Below are positions 17,658-26,804 of a stretch of DNA of 64,000 nt, piece after piece (positions within the stretch are counted from its first letter, which is position 1; each line of letters starts with the position of its first letter). The stretch lies in NCBI GenBank assembly GCA_023300185.1, contig CP097092.1:1-64000 (forward strand), written 5' to 3'. Below the pieces are notes generated by a model. It saw nothing but the letters and a program-made list of their open reading frames with translations, ran no database searches and had not been told where the DNA came from. A program made the position numbers and the translations under genes. The DNA comes from Lancefieldella parvula (GTDB lineage: Bacteria; Actinomycetota; Coriobacteriia; Coriobacteriales; Atopobiaceae).

Positions 17658-18938
17658 ATGGAAAAGCTACCAATCAAAAAAGCTGTTGAAGGGTTGCTTA
17701 AGCTTCAGGACACAGGAAAGTCCGCCACGCTGTTAGGAATTGGACCAATGTCGCCCAACCTGCTCCAGGCAGCTTTTGAACTTGGTAGAGACTGCGATTT
17801 TCCTCTGATGTTTATTGCATCTCGAAACCAGGTAGACCTTGATGAACTTGGTGGAGGATACGTAAATTCTTGGGATCAGAAGCGTTTCTCGGAAGATATT
17901 GCTGAAGCAGCTCAGAAGGTTGGCTTTGACGGTCTATATTATCTCTGCCGCGACCACGGTGGCCCTTGGCAGCGCGACGAGGAGCGCAACGCTCACCTTC
18001 CAGAAGATGAGGCTATGGAGCTTGCCAAGAAGTCTTATCTTGCCGACATGCTTAACGGTTTTGACCTGCTGATGATTGACCCAACTAAGGATCCTTTTGA
18101 GATTGGCAAGGTTATTCCGCTTGATGTGGTTCTTCGCCGTACAGTTGATTTGATTGAGTGGTGCGAGAAGGAACGTGTTTCTCGCGGTCTTCCTGAGATT
18201 GGCTATGAGGTTGGTACCGAGGAAACAAATGGTGGCTTGACCTCTACCGACAAGTATCACACCTTCATTGAGCAGCTTAAGAGCGAGCTGACCGCTAAGG
18301 GTCTGCCTATGCCAACCTTTATTGTTGGACAGACGGGAACGCTTACGCGCCTTACTGAGCAGGTTGGCCATTACGATTTTGAGGCTGCCATTAGCCTTGC
18401 TGAGATGGCAAAGAGCTACGGCGTTGGTCTCAAGGAGCACAACGCAGACTACCTTGATGACGTAACGCTGCTTGAGCACACTCCTGCAAATGTTACCGCT
18501 TCAAACGTAGCTCCACAGTATGGAACAGAGGAGACTCGCGCATATTTGAAGCTTTGCGATGTAGAGGATCTTCTGGTTAAAGAAGGTCTCCTGAAGGCAG
18601 ACGAGGTTTCCGGCTTGAGAAACACCCTGTTGGTCAAGGCAATTGAGACTGAGCGTTGGCGCAAGTGGATGGTGGGTGACCAGGTCAATCTGACTGTTGA
18701 GCAGATTCTTGCTGATCACAAACTGTCGCTGGATATTCTTGATATTTCTGGTCATTACGCATTCAATGATGACGAGGTCAAGGCTGCAACCGAGCACCTG
18801 TACAAGAACCTTGCTCAGTTCAATATTGATGGCCAGCGTTTTGTTGTTGATCACATCAAGCGTCCTCTTCGCCAGTATGTTGAGTGCTATAGGCTTGAGG
18901 GAGTTACTACGCGCATTCGTGAGGCACTGGCAGAGTAA
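17658..18938 (+). CDS. Class II tagatose-bisphosphate aldolase, non-catalytic subunit (GatZ/KbaZ family)
   Basis: The 426-residue product matches the GatZ/KbaZ family, proteins that stabilise or activate the class II tagatose-1,6-bisphosphate aldolase catalytic subunit. Family-like segments are LLGIGPMSPNLLQAAFE, FIASRNQVDLDELGGGYV, DGLYYLCRDHGGPWQRDE and GLKEHNADYLDD. Length is typical. It follows the PTS genes with a GAAGGGG ribosome binding site at 17645. No catalytic GatY/KbaY-type gene is seen in the window, so either it is elsewhere or this member acts alone as a sugar-phosphate enzyme. Confidence 0.88.
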   Translation: MEKLPIKKAVEGLLKLQDTGKSATLLGIGPMSPNLLQAAFELGRDCDFPLMFIASRNQVDLDELGGGYVNSWDQKRFSEDIAEAAQKVGFDGLYYLCRDHGGPWQRDEERNAHLPEDEAMELAKKSYLADMLNGFDLLMIDPTKDPFEIGKVIPLDVVLRRTVDLIEWCEKERVSRGLPEIGYEVGTEETNGGLTSTDKYHTFIEQLKSELTAKGLPMPTFIVGQTGTLTRLTEQVGHYDFEAAISLAEMAKSYGVGLKEHNADYLDDVTLLEHTPANVTASNVAPQYGTEETRAYLKLCDVEDLLVKEGLLKADEVSGLRNTLLVKAIETERWRKWMVGDQVNLTVEQILADHKLSLDILDISGHYAFNDDEVKAATEHLYKNLAQFNIDGQRFVVDHIKRPLRQYVECYRLEGVTTRIREALAE

Positions 18939-19017
18939 GTGCTCGTGCTTTCAGGCACGGCGTTTTGCCGTTGTAACACCTTTGCTGTCCAATTTTGGAC
19001 AGATAGCTGACAAACCT

Positions 19018-19055
19018 AAGAGGTCGAAGGCTTTTTGCTTTCGACCTCTTTTCTT
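19018..19055 (+). terminator. Terminator after the PTS/aldolase operon
   Basis: AAGAGGTCGAAGGC pairs with GCTTTCGACCTCTT (13 of 14 pairs) and is followed by TTCTT. A smaller hairpin, CTGTCC...GGACAG, lies just upstream at 18985-19002. Confidence 0.85.
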
Positions 19056-19107
19056 GTGCGATGTATCATAGAGAACAATAGTTACAAAAACGACGCTAAG
19101 GAGCGGC

Positions 19108-19566
19108 ATGGCCGAAAACAACGAGCGCAAAGATGGAGTTTCTCCCCAGCTTGATATGCTCTCAACTGAGCTGCTTGGAGATGCGTTTGACCTGCTTGCA
19201 GATGGCCAATCACTCAACGTTTTGCTTGTAGTTGAGGACGCGTCAGGCACGGTTGCAAGCTATGAGTTCTCTGATGACGGCCCAGAGGAGCTGCTTGAGG
19301 GCGCTCATAAGCGCGTGCTTGACCTGGCCAAACAGAAGGGCGATAAAGAAGCAGGACTCGAAGAGCCTGTTCGCTATGCGCTTGTATATGAGGGGGCCAT
19401 TCAACTGCTCAAAGAGGGCGGTTACGAAGATGCCGTGCTTCTTGAGTTTGGCGAGAAGGGCTATAAGAGTTTCTCGGCATATTCTTTAGTTCACGGAAAA
19501 GGCCAAGGCGACCAGTTTGTGTGGTCTGATCCCGCTCCAGCAGGAGAGCTTGAGCCACTTCTGTAA
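19108..19566 (+). CDS. Hypothetical protein, 152 residues, function unknown
   Basis: I do not recognise this family. The product is acidic and soluble, with no signal peptide or membrane segment. It appears to be a single alpha/beta domain with central strands LNVLLVVEDASG and VRYALVYEGAI. ATG 19108 lies behind AAGGAG, and codon use matches its neighbours, so it is likely expressed. It lies in the same orientation upstream of typA with 127 bp between. A TGGCGAGAA copy encodes Gly-Glu-Lys at 19449-19457. Confidence 0.75.
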   Translation: MAENNERKDGVSPQLDMLSTELLGDAFDLLADGQSLNVLLVVEDASGTVASYEFSDDGPEELLEGAHKRVLDLAKQKGDKEAGLEEPVRYALVYEGAIQLLKEGGYEDAVLLEFGEKGYKSFSAYSLVHGKGQGDQFVWSDPAPAGELEPLL

Positions 19567-19693
19567 TGAAAAAGCTGCGTTCATTGAAATTTCTGGGCGC
19601 TCTAGGCACGTAATTGCACTAAAGTTCTAAAGCTGATAAAAATTGGACCTGAAGTAGCAAGTCCAAACACATACCTTCGAGAGATAGAGACTT

Positions 19694-21533
19694 ATGCGTC
19701 AAGACAACATCAGAAATATTGCTATCATCGCCCACGTTGACCACGGTAAAACCACCATGGTTGACCAGATGCTTAAGGCAACCGATGCATTCCGCGAGAA
19801 CCAGCAGGTTCAAGAGAGAATTCTGGACTCCAACGATCAGGAGCGTGAGCGCGGAATTACTATTCTGGCAAAGAATATCTCTATTGAGTACAAGGGCGTC
19901 AAGATTAACGTTATTGATACCCCTGGCCACGCCGACTTCGGCGGCGAGGTAGAGCGTGTTTTGAAGATGGCTGACGGTGCACTTCTGCTGGTTGACGCAG
20001 CCGAGGGCCCTATGCCACAGACTCGCTTTGTTCTGCGCCACGCTATCGACGCAGGCCTTTCTATCATGATGGTTGTCAACAAGATTGACCGTGACGGCGC
20101 TCGTCCAGAGGCTGTTGTCAACGATTCTCTTGATCTTGATGATGGACCTCGGCGCAACCGATGAGCAGCTTGAGTTCACCATGGAGCACGTCGTCTTTGC
20201 TTCTGGCGTTAACGGCTACGCTCGCCTTGATCCAAATGATGACAATGACAACATGTTCCCTCTTCTCGACATGATTATTGATGGTCTTCCAGCTCCAGAT
20301 GTTGATATTGATGGACCTCTTGCTATGCAGTGCGTCACCATCGACCACTCTGATTACCTGGGCCGCATTGGAATTGGTCGTGTCTATTCCGGAACTGTTC
20401 ATACCGGCGACAAGATTCTTGTTGTCAAAAACGACGGTTCCCGCGCCATGAGCCAGGTCAAGCAGCTGTTCACCTTTGACTACCTTGGCCGTAAGGAGTG
20501 CAGCGAGGTTGACGCAGGTGATATTGCGGCAATCGTTGGCGTTGATAACACTGATATTGGTGACGTCTACACCGATCCAGAGAACCCTGTTGAGCTGGAT
20601 CCAATTGAGATTGATCCACCAACCCTTTCCATTATTTTTGAGCCTTCTACCTCGCCACTTGTTGGCCGTGAGGGAGACATTGTTGGTGGCCGTCAGCTTA
20701 AAGAGCGCCTGATGACAGAGCGTGAGAATAACGTCACCATGCGCATCGAGGAGCTTCCTGATAAGACGGGTATTGAGGTTTCTGGTCGTGGTATTTTGCA
20801 CCTCTCCGTTCTTATGGAGAGCATGCGCCGTGAGGGCTTTGAATTCCAGGTTGGTCGTCCTCGCGTTCTGTTCAAGAAGGATGCTCAGGGTCACACGCTT
20901 GAGCCTATTGAGCAGGCTGTTGTTGAGTGCAATCCAGAGTATGCTGGCAAGGTCATTGAGGTCTTTGGTAACGTTGGCGGCACCATGTCCATCATGGACA
21001 CCGGCGAGACTCAGACGCACCTTGAGTTCAAGATTCCAACCCGCGGCATCATGGGCCTCAAGACGCGCGTCATGAACGTCACCCACGGCGACGCCGTCTT
21101 CTACCACACCTTCCTTGAGTACGGTCCTTTTGCAGGTGATATTGGTAGCCGCCAGAACGGCGCCATGATTTCCATGTCCACCGAGAAGGCTGTTGCTTAC
21201 GCACTTGGTACGCTTCAGGAGCGCGGCCAGCTCTTTGTTTCTCCAGGCGTTGAGTGCTACGAGGGCATGCTGGTTGGTGAGCGTTCAAGGCCAGGCGACA
21301 TGGTTGTTAACATTGCACGTACCAAGTCTTTGGGCAACCAGAGGTCTTCAACTGCAGATATTTCAGTTCAGCTGACTCCTCCACGCTTGTTTACGCTGGA
21401 AGAGGCTCTGGAGTACATCATGGACGACGAGCTTGTTGAGATCACGCCACAAAACATCCGCATGCGTAAGCGTATTCTTTCCGAGACTGAGCGCCGTAAG
21501 TGGGCAGTCCGTAACGGCATGGTTAAGAAGTAA
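19694..21533 (+). pseudogene. typA: Ribosome-associated GTPase TypA/BipA, frameshifted
   Basis: TypA/BipA is a translational GTPase that acts on the ribosome in stress and ribosome assembly. Seen: G1 AHVDHGKTT, G2 RGITI, G3 DTPGHADF, G4 NKID in the first frame, then a +1 shift near 20131-20143, after which LGATDEQLEF and the EF-G-like domains run to the normal C-terminus in the new frame. Joined, the protein would be about 612 residues, the usual BipA length. Removing one base (for example one T of CTT) restores the family pattern of hydrophobics before LGATDEQ. Both halves are well preserved, so this is a very recent mutation or a sequencing error; as read, only a truncated 156-residue G domain would be made. 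Confidence 0.93.
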
Positions 21534-21554
21534 CAGCGTCGTTTACAGATAACC

Positions 21555-21607
21555 AATCTGGCGAGAAGAACTTGCAGCTGCAAGGGTTTCTCGCCAGATT
21601 TTGTTTT
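21555..21607 (+). terminator. Terminator made of an inverted pair of TGGCGAGAA, with inner palindrome
   Basis: AATCTGGCGAGAA (21555-21567) pairs perfectly with TTCTCGCCAGATT (21588-21600), followed by TTGTTTT. The loop contains its own palindrome CTTGCAGCTGCAAG (21571-21584). The outer arms hold the 9-mer in opposite orientations. Confidence 0.9.
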
Positions 21608-21655
21608 AGGCAGATTTTAAATAAAGCGCTGGTAAACAGCATGCGAGAGCGATGT

Positions 21656-21705
21656 AAAACCGTTTAAAACCGCCCAAAACCGTTCAAGATCGTTCAAGAC
21701 CGTTC
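21656..21705 (+). repeat. Five 10-bp tandem repeats (AAAACCGTTC type)
   Basis: Units read AAAACCGTTT, AAAACCGCCC, AAAACCGTTC, AAGATCGTTC, AAGACCGTTC, with an exact period of 10 bp, close to a helical turn. They lie between the typA terminator and the 3' end of the TRIC-like gene. Function is unknown. Confidence 0.8.
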
Positions 21706-21720
21706 GATTATAAGCGGAGG

Positions 21721-22464
21721 CTACTTTGATGGGGTGTTCTGCTCAGGTTGCTTACCCGGCTTCTGAGCTTTGTGACGAAGCTTGTTAACACTGCGCATTA
21801 CGTGCGGCGTAAGGTCAACATCGGCCGGAGAAAGCACGTTGTACTTGAGCGACCAACGCCTCAGGCAAACGGTAACTGCAACGCAGACAACGGCTGCCCA
21901 GATTTTGGTGACTCCAGCGTAGGAAACAAGTGCCCAATATGAGGTGGTGCCAGCAACTGCGCAAAACGCGTAGAGATTGCTTCGCTGGAAAATACGAGGT
22001 ATATCGCCAAGAAATACATCGCGAAGCATACCGCCACCAACGCCCGTAATGCTTCCCATCAGAATGACCGAGAAAGGAAGCAGGTGATATACCAGGGCTT
22101 TATCGGTACCAACGACAGCAAAGAGGCCAACGGAAATAATGTCGGTCCACTCAAGCATGCGAGGGAATCTATCAAGCGGCTCAGGGAACATAAACAGCAA
22201 GACAGCGGTAAAAACGGCAGCCGGAATGGCGTAGGGCGAGTTGAGCATGTAGACGCCGCCCTCTTGCATCATGACGTCCCTGATAAGCCCTCCACCCAGG
22301 CCACCTAAAAGGCCAAGACCCACAAAGCCCACAAGGTCTAAGTGACGATCTCTTGCAACCAAGATTCCCGAGATTGCACCAATAATTACCGTTAGAAGGT
22401 CTAGCCAGTAGGGGATGCCCACAGAAATTGCATCTGTGCCATATGGCGAAAAAAACGGTGGCAT
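21721..22464 (-). CDS. TRIC/YicG-family cation channel-like membrane protein
   Basis: The 247-residue product matches the UPF0126/TRIC-like family, trimeric membrane proteins linked to potassium flux. Two repeated units carry the glycine-rich motif GLLGGLGGGLIRDV and GSITGVGGGMLRDVFLG, and about seven hydrophobic segments are visible. The C-terminal tail (about 215-247) is basic and polar. It starts at ATG 22464 behind an AGGAGG-type site. It is a single gene, convergent with typA. Ion specificity is inferred from the family only. Confidence 0.88.
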   Translation of the reverse strand: MPPFFSPYGTDAISVGIPYWLDLLTVIIGAISGILVARDRHLDLVGFVGLGLLGGLGGGLIRDVMMQEGGVYMLNSPYAIPAAVFTAVLLFMFPEPLDRFPRMLEWTDIISVGLFAVVGTDKALVYHLLPFSVILMGSITGVGGGMLRDVFLGDIPRIFQRSNLYAFCAVAGTTSYWALVSYAGVTKIWAAVVCVAVTVCLRRWSLKYNVLSPADVDLTPHVMRSVNKLRHKAQKPGKQPEQNTPSK

Positions 22465-22590
22465 CCATACCTCCTACTGGTGTTTTTGTTTTTATTAGTA
22501 TGACAATACTACACAAGTATTAAAAATACACAGAACTTCTCGCCCTATATTGGTAAGAAATCCGCTATACTGTCCCGTGCGGTTTTATAT

Positions 22591-22681
22591 GGAGAGTTGT
22601 CCGAGTGGCCGAAGGAGCACGATTGGAAATCGTGTAGGCGTCTAAAGCGTCTCCAGGGTTCAAATCCCTGACTCTCCGCCA
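22591..22681 (+). tRNA. tRNA-Ser (GGA)
   Basis: A 91-nt class II tRNA with long variable arm: acceptor GGAGAGT pairs with ACTCTCC, the anticodon GGA is at 22625-22627, the T-arm is AGGGTTCAAATCCCT, and CCA is encoded. A -10 element TATACT lies at 22566-22571. Confidence 0.96.
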
Positions 22682-22689
22682 GAATTTTC

Positions 22690-22711
22690 ACGGCGCCTAC
22701 GGGCGCCGTTT
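22690..22711 (+). terminator. GC-rich hairpin between the two tRNA-Ser genes
   Basis: CGGCGCC (22691-22697) pairs with GGCGCCG (22702-22708), followed by TTT. It may be a weak terminator or a processing signal. Confidence 0.45.
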
Positions 22712-22719
22712 CACCCTTC

Positions 22720-22810
22720 GGAGGGGTGGCAGAGTGGTTGAATGCGGCGGTCTCGAAAACCGTTTACCCCTTCTAGGGGTACGAGGGTTCGAATCCCTCC
22801 TCCTCCGCCA
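22720..22810 (+). tRNA. tRNA-Ser (CGA)
   Basis: A 91-nt class II tRNA: acceptor GGAGGGG pairs with TCCTCC (one G-T pair), the anticodon CGA is at 22754-22756, the variable arm is ACCCCTTCTAGGGGT, and CCA is encoded. Confidence 0.96.
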
Positions 22811-22928
22811 TTTAACATTTTTTTTGATTAATTGTTACCAATAAAGATATATTTATTTTTCGATTTTATATAGAATGTTTAGGCTTAGTAATTCGATGTC
22901 ATCTTTTTTGACACGAGGGGAGAGTTAA

Positions 22929-24254
22929 ATGGCTGTTTCAGCAGATGAGTTGAATGGCTACAGGCGCGATCGCTATTTTGCACGCTCCTGGGCACTTCTG
23001 ACTCTGGAAAAGGGTTGGTGGAAGCCTGTCCTTATTATGGCTCTGTTTGGTCTTATTCCAGTTGTCGGAATTCTTGCACTTGTTGGCTATGCACTTGAGA
23101 CTGCACGCGTAACTGCATGGGGTATCAACGCTGGTCCAAAGCAGAAAGACCTTAAGTTTGGTACCTATATTGTTACCGGCTTCAAGGCAGTTGTTATTGC
23201 ACTTGCATTTGGTCTGGCATACAGCATTGTTACTGGAATTCTTTCTTTCATTCCAGTTATCAATCTGATTCTTATCCCAGTCTTTATTGTTGCAGCATTT
23301 GTGTATCCACTGTGCATCAGTGTTATTCAGGTCCGCGCATCAGTTTATGGTCGCATCTCCGCTGGTTTTGCTTTTAAGAACATCTTCGAGATGATCAAGC
23401 ATGACATGGGCGGTCTGTTCCGTATCTTTGGTATGGGCATTGTGCTTGGCATTGTTACCTCCATTATTATGGGCATCATTGGTGGTAGCGCTGCAATTAG
23501 CATGATCGTAAACATTGGTACTCAGGCTGTAACCATCGCAAGAACTCAGAATGTTACCAGCCAGGACCAGCTTGGTCTTATCATGCTTGCTCTTCTTGCA
23601 CGCGGTTTTATTCAGATGGGACCAATCTTCCTTGTTATTGGCTATATCGGCCACGTTGTTGGTCTTATCGTTATGCTTCTTATGGAGAACGCAATTGCTC
23701 TTTGGATGCGTCAGTTCAACGTTCCTGCATGGGGACAGAGCAACGATCCACTGCCACCATTTATTAACGATCCACGTGACGGCGCAGCTGCTACATACGC
23801 TGCCCCAGCACCAGTTGCTCCAACTGCACCAGCAGCAACCGCTGCTCCTGCAGTAGCACCTGTTGCTGTTCCTGTCGCAGCACCTGCACCAGCACCTGCA
23901 GCAGCTCCAGCTCCAGCTGCACCTGCAGCCCCAGTTGCTGCTCCAGCTCCAGTTGCACCTGCAACCCCTGTTGCTGCTCCAGCTGAGCCTGTTGCGACTC
24001 CAGTAGCACCTGCTGCACCAGTGGCTCCTGTCGCTCCAGCTGCACCTGCTGCTCCTGTTGCACCTGCTGCTCCTGTTGCGCCAGCAGCGCCTGTAGCTCC
24101 AGAGGCTCCTGTCGCTCCCGCAGCTCCAGAGCCTGCACCTGCTTCAACTGTTGTTGTTGAGCCAATTATCCCAACAACTCCAGAGGCTCCTGAGGCACCA
24201 GCTGCTCCAGCAGACGCACCAACTCAGAATCCTGAGGGACCTGCAGCTCAGTAA
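22929..24254 (+). CDS. DUF4013 membrane protein with long Ala/Pro-rich tail
   Basis: The 441-residue product has an N-terminal region (about 1-270) of several hydrophobic segments with a duplicated pattern resembling DUF4013 membrane proteins, whose role is unknown. From about residue 285 to 441 it is almost wholly Ala, Pro and Val, in mixed AP/APV/EAP repeats. The repeat codons vary (GCA, GCT, GCG, CCA, CCT), which suggests that selection acts on the protein rather than on DNA slippage alone. Start ATG 22929 follows GAGGGGAGAG. It is a single gene with its own terminator. Confidence 0.82.
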   Translation: MAVSADELNGYRRDRYFARSWALLTLEKGWWKPVLIMALFGLIPVVGILALVGYALETARVTAWGINAGPKQKDLKFGTYIVTGFKAVVIALAFGLAYSIVTGILSFIPVINLILIPVFIVAAFVYPLCISVIQVRASVYGRISAGFAFKNIFEMIKHDMGGLFRIFGMGIVLGIVTSIIMGIIGGSAAISMIVNIGTQAVTIARTQNVTSQDQLGLIMLALLARGFIQMGPIFLVIGYIGHVVGLIVMLLMENAIALWMRQFNVPAWGQSNDPLPPFINDPRDGAAATYAAPAPVAPTAPAATAAPAVAPVAVPVAAPAPAPAAAPAPAAPAAPVAAPAPVAPATPVAAPAEPVATPVAPAAPVAPVAPAAPAAPVAPAAPVAPAAPVAPEAPVAPAAPEPAPASTVVVEPIIPTTPEAPEAPAAPADAPTQNPEGPAAQ

Positions 24255-24273
24255 AGTAGAGCACCTATAAAAG

Positions 24274-24311
24274 AGACGGCCATCATGCAGATTGTGTGAT
24301 GGTCGTTTTTC
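24274..24311 (+). terminator. Terminator after the DUF4013 gene
   Basis: ACGGCCATCA pairs with TGATGGTCGT across an 11-nt loop, followed by TTTTCTTTTT. Confidence 0.85.
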
Positions 24312-24481
24312 TTTTTCAATCCCATGTTTTTAAAATTGCGCGAGTGACCATGCCTTGAAAAGATTCGCGTCAGATAGTTGCAAGACTAGAGGCAAATTAC
24401 TGACAAATTGCCAATTTAAGCTTTATATGTGGACTGCATGTGAGAAAGTTTGTGGGTCAGTTTCGTATTTGAGCATTTATG

Positions 24482-24537
24482 TGGTATGATGCTTGGTCGA
24501 ACTTTCCTGCTTCGGGTGCACCTTCACTTCCCGAAGC
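24482..24537 (+). promoter_or_regulatory. rpsF promoter (extended -10) and leader hairpin
   Basis: TGG-TATGAT (-10 at 24485-24490) is an extended -10 element. The leader then has GCTTCGGG (24509-24516) pairing with CCCGAAGC (24530-24537). Leaders of rpsF operons often carry an S6:S18 binding hairpin; this stem is a candidate, but I cannot confirm the protein-binding motif. Confidence 0.5.
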
Positions 24538-24561
24538 CATTAGCCCAGAGGAGGTGACAAT

Positions 24562-24855
24562 ATGAAGGCCTATGAACTGCTGTTTTTTGTTGACCCGGCT
24601 TCCACCGAGGAAGTCCGCGCTGGTGTAATGAAGCGTATTGACGTTGCTATCACCACTGACGGCGGAGTAGTCGACAGCGTCGAGGATTGGGGTAAGCGTA
24701 AGCTTGCTTTTGAGATCGACGATCTTACCGAGGGTGACTATACCCTCATCAATTTCCATGCAGATCCAACGCAGATTGCAGAGCTCGATCGAGTCCTGCG
24801 AATCAATGATGCTGTTAAGCGTCACATGATCGTGCGTCGAGTCGATAAGGACTAA
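24562..24855 (+). CDS. rpsF: Small ribosomal subunit protein bS6
   Basis: The 97-residue product is S6, which binds 16S rRNA together with S18. It starts MKAYELLFFVDP and has the family strand-helix pattern and length. ATG 24562 follows GAGGAGG. It is first in the rpsF-ssb-rpsR cluster conserved in many bacteria. Confidence 0.97.
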   Translation: MKAYELLFFVDPASTEEVRAGVMKRIDVAITTDGGVVDSVEDWGKRKLAFEIDDLTEGDYTLINFHADPTQIAELDRVLRINDAVKRHMIVRRVDKD

Positions 24856-24907
24856 GTCCTTGTAATGGAAAAGTGGAATTATTCCACGATGAGAGGTAGT
24901 GAGATTT

Positions 24908-25360
24908 ATGAGTATTAACAGGGTTAACATTTCGGGCAACCTGACCCGTGACCCGGAGCTTCGCTCCACAGCAGGCGGTACCCAGATTCTATCCTTCGGC
25001 GTTGCGGTTAACGATCGTCGCAGGAACCAGCAGACCGGTGAGTGGGAAGATGTTCCCAATTTCGTTGACTGCGTAGTATTTGGACAGCGTGCTGAAGCAC
25101 TTTCCCGCTTCCTCTCCAAGGGTTCGAAGGTTGCTATTGAAGGCAAACTTCGTTTCAGCTCCTGGGAGACGAAGGAAGGACAGCGTCGCAGCAAGCTTGA
25201 AGTTGTTGTTGATGAGGTCGAGTTCCTTTCTAGGAATCAGCAGGGTGGAGCCCCTATGTCACAGGGTGCACCATCTTATGCAGCTCCAACTCCACAGGCA
25301 CCCGCTCCCGTTCCGGCTCCGCCAGACGAGGAGTTCTACGATGCTGATATTCCGTTTTAA
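24908..25360 (+). CDS. ssb: Single-stranded DNA-binding protein
   Basis: The 150-residue product has the OB-fold SSB core (INRVNISGNLTRDPELR to VEFLSR, about 1-105), then a Gln/Pro/Ala-rich linker and the acidic tip DADIPF that recruits replication and repair proteins. I chose ATG 24908 over the in-frame GTG 24899 because GAGAGG is at the right distance from the ATG. It sits between rpsF and rpsR, the standard order. Confidence 0.97.
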   Translation: MSINRVNISGNLTRDPELRSTAGGTQILSFGVAVNDRRRNQQTGEWEDVPNFVDCVVFGQRAEALSRFLSKGSKVAIEGKLRFSSWETKEGQRRSKLEVVVDEVEFLSRNQQGGAPMSQGAPSYAAPTPQAPAPVPAPPDEEFYDADIPF

Positions 25361-25408
25361 ACGTCAGACAGCAACACAGACGTTACTGTCATCTGAAAGG
25401 TAAAAGAC

Positions 25409-25681
25409 ATGGCTCAGCAGAAACAAGATTTCCAGCGCCAGCCGCGTCGCAAGTATTGCCAGTTCTGCAAGGAGGAGACTGAGTTCATCGATTACAAAGA
25501 TACTCAGCTTCTTCGTAAGTACATGACCGACCGTGGCAAGATTAAGCCTCGTCGCGTCACTGGCACCTGCACGCAGCACCAGCACGACATTGCACTTGCT
25601 ATCAAGCGCGCACGCGAGATGGCACTTCTGCCCTACACTGTCCCTGTGGTTTCCAGCCGCGGTGGCCGTAGTCGCGGATAA
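25409..25681 (+). CDS. rpsR: Small ribosomal subunit protein bS18
   Basis: The 90-residue basic product has the S18 core (RKYCQFCKEE, IDYKDTQLLRKYM, IKPRRVTGTC, ALAIKRAREMALLPY). The CQFC pair hints at a zinc-binding remnant, but only part of the C+ motif is present. ATG 25409 follows GAAAGG, 48 bp after ssb. Confidence 0.97.
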   Translation: MAQQKQDFQRQPRRKYCQFCKEETEFIDYKDTQLLRKYMTDRGKIKPRRVTGTCTQHQHDIALAIKRAREMALLPYTVPVVSSRGGRSRG

Positions 25682-25713
25682 CCTATCTGTTCTTCAGGTA
25701 GAGTTGGTTAGCA

Positions 25714-26772
25714 ATGGATAGACCGGATTCAAATATTCCTCAGGCACCTGAAGGGTATTCTCGCCCAGAGAGTAGCCCACAGAATTTTGCTGGTCCAAGC
25801 AACCAAAACGGAGGCAAGCCGCGTCCGTTTGAAGCTCCAACCTACAAGCAAGGCTTTGTTCTTTGCGTTGTTGGCGGAGTAATTACCGGACTCCTTTCTT
25901 TTATTGGAGCAGCTTTGGTTGCGTATGGCATGGTAATTGCTGTCTATTGCAAAAAAGGGCACGGATGGTTTGGTCCTGCTATTACTTCAGTACTTGTTAC
26001 GGGTGTAGCAGCTTATTTGCTCTCGGGACCAACGGAGGCGGCTACTTCAGTTACCGCTTGTGCACTTGCTCTTGGAGTTGGCTACGCTTTTGCAACAGAG
26101 AAACTCACCGTTGGTGTTGGATCTCTTCTTGTAGGAGCAACGGCTTTGGCACTTCTGGGATACGACGCGTTCTTTGCCGCAATGGCAGGAACAACTCTTC
26201 CCGAGCTTGCTCAGAACGTATTTAATCAATACGCCTCGCAGGTCTCAGGTGCTTCTCCAGAGATCCAAGAAGGTCTTTCAACAGCAAAGGCACTCTTTAT
26301 GCTCTTTTGGCCAACCAGCTATACCGGCATGGCGCTTTTATATTTTGTAATTGCGCGTTTTGGAGCTCGAACAGTGTATAAAGCACTGACAAGAGACCCA
26401 CAGAAATTACCACAGTTCCAACTGATGGACGTTCCATTTTGGATGTGTGTTCTTACCGTGGCCAACTTGTTTGTATATGCACTCTCAAGCACCATTTTGC
26501 CTGCACAAGACATACTTCAGCTTATTACGTTGAATGTGTTTATGGCTCTTAGGGTTGTGTTTGCTCTTCAGGGCCTTGCGGTGCTCACATGGTTTGTGCG
26601 CGAGAAGCACTTCTCGCCAGCACTTTCTCTGTCACTGTTTGTATTGGCAGGCATGTTAGAAGTTCAGTTAGGCGTTATGGCTCTCGTAGGACTTATTGAC
26701 GCCTGGGCAAACTTCCGAAAGCTTAATCGCTTAGGAAGCCAGGATTCAGAGTCCACGATAAACAACAACTAG
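25714..26772 (+). CDS. DUF2232 (YybS-like) membrane protein
   Basis: The 352-residue product has a Pro/Asn-rich cytoplasmic N-terminus (1-45) and about eight hydrophobic segments; the pattern matches the DUF2232/YybS family. The gene sits between rpsR and rplI, the same neighbourhood as yybS near rplI and dnaB (dnaC) in Bacillus. Function is unknown. ATG 25714 is 32 bp after rpsR, so it is probably in the same operon. A TTCTCGCCA copy lies within an imperfect palindrome at 26600-26617. Confidence 0.8.
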   Translation: MDRPDSNIPQAPEGYSRPESSPQNFAGPSNQNGGKPRPFEAPTYKQGFVLCVVGGVITGLLSFIGAALVAYGMVIAVYCKKGHGWFGPAITSVLVTGVAAYLLSGPTEAATSVTACALALGVGYAFATEKLTVGVGSLLVGATALALLGYDAFFAAMAGTTLPELAQNVFNQYASQVSGASPEIQEGLSTAKALFMLFWPTSYTGMALLYFVIARFGARTVYKALTRDPQKLPQFQLMDVPFWMCVLTVANLFVYALSSTILPAQDILQLITLNVFMALRVVFALQGLAVLTWFVREKHFSPALSLSLFVLAGMLEVQLGVMALVGLIDAWANFRKLNRLGSQDSESTINNN

Positions 26773-26804
26773 TCGATACCATCGACTCATCAAAGGAGTT
26801 TCCC

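Noticed and set aside
20118..21107. 329-codon frame antisense to typA
   Set aside because: Opposite a conserved gene and without family features; composition artefact.
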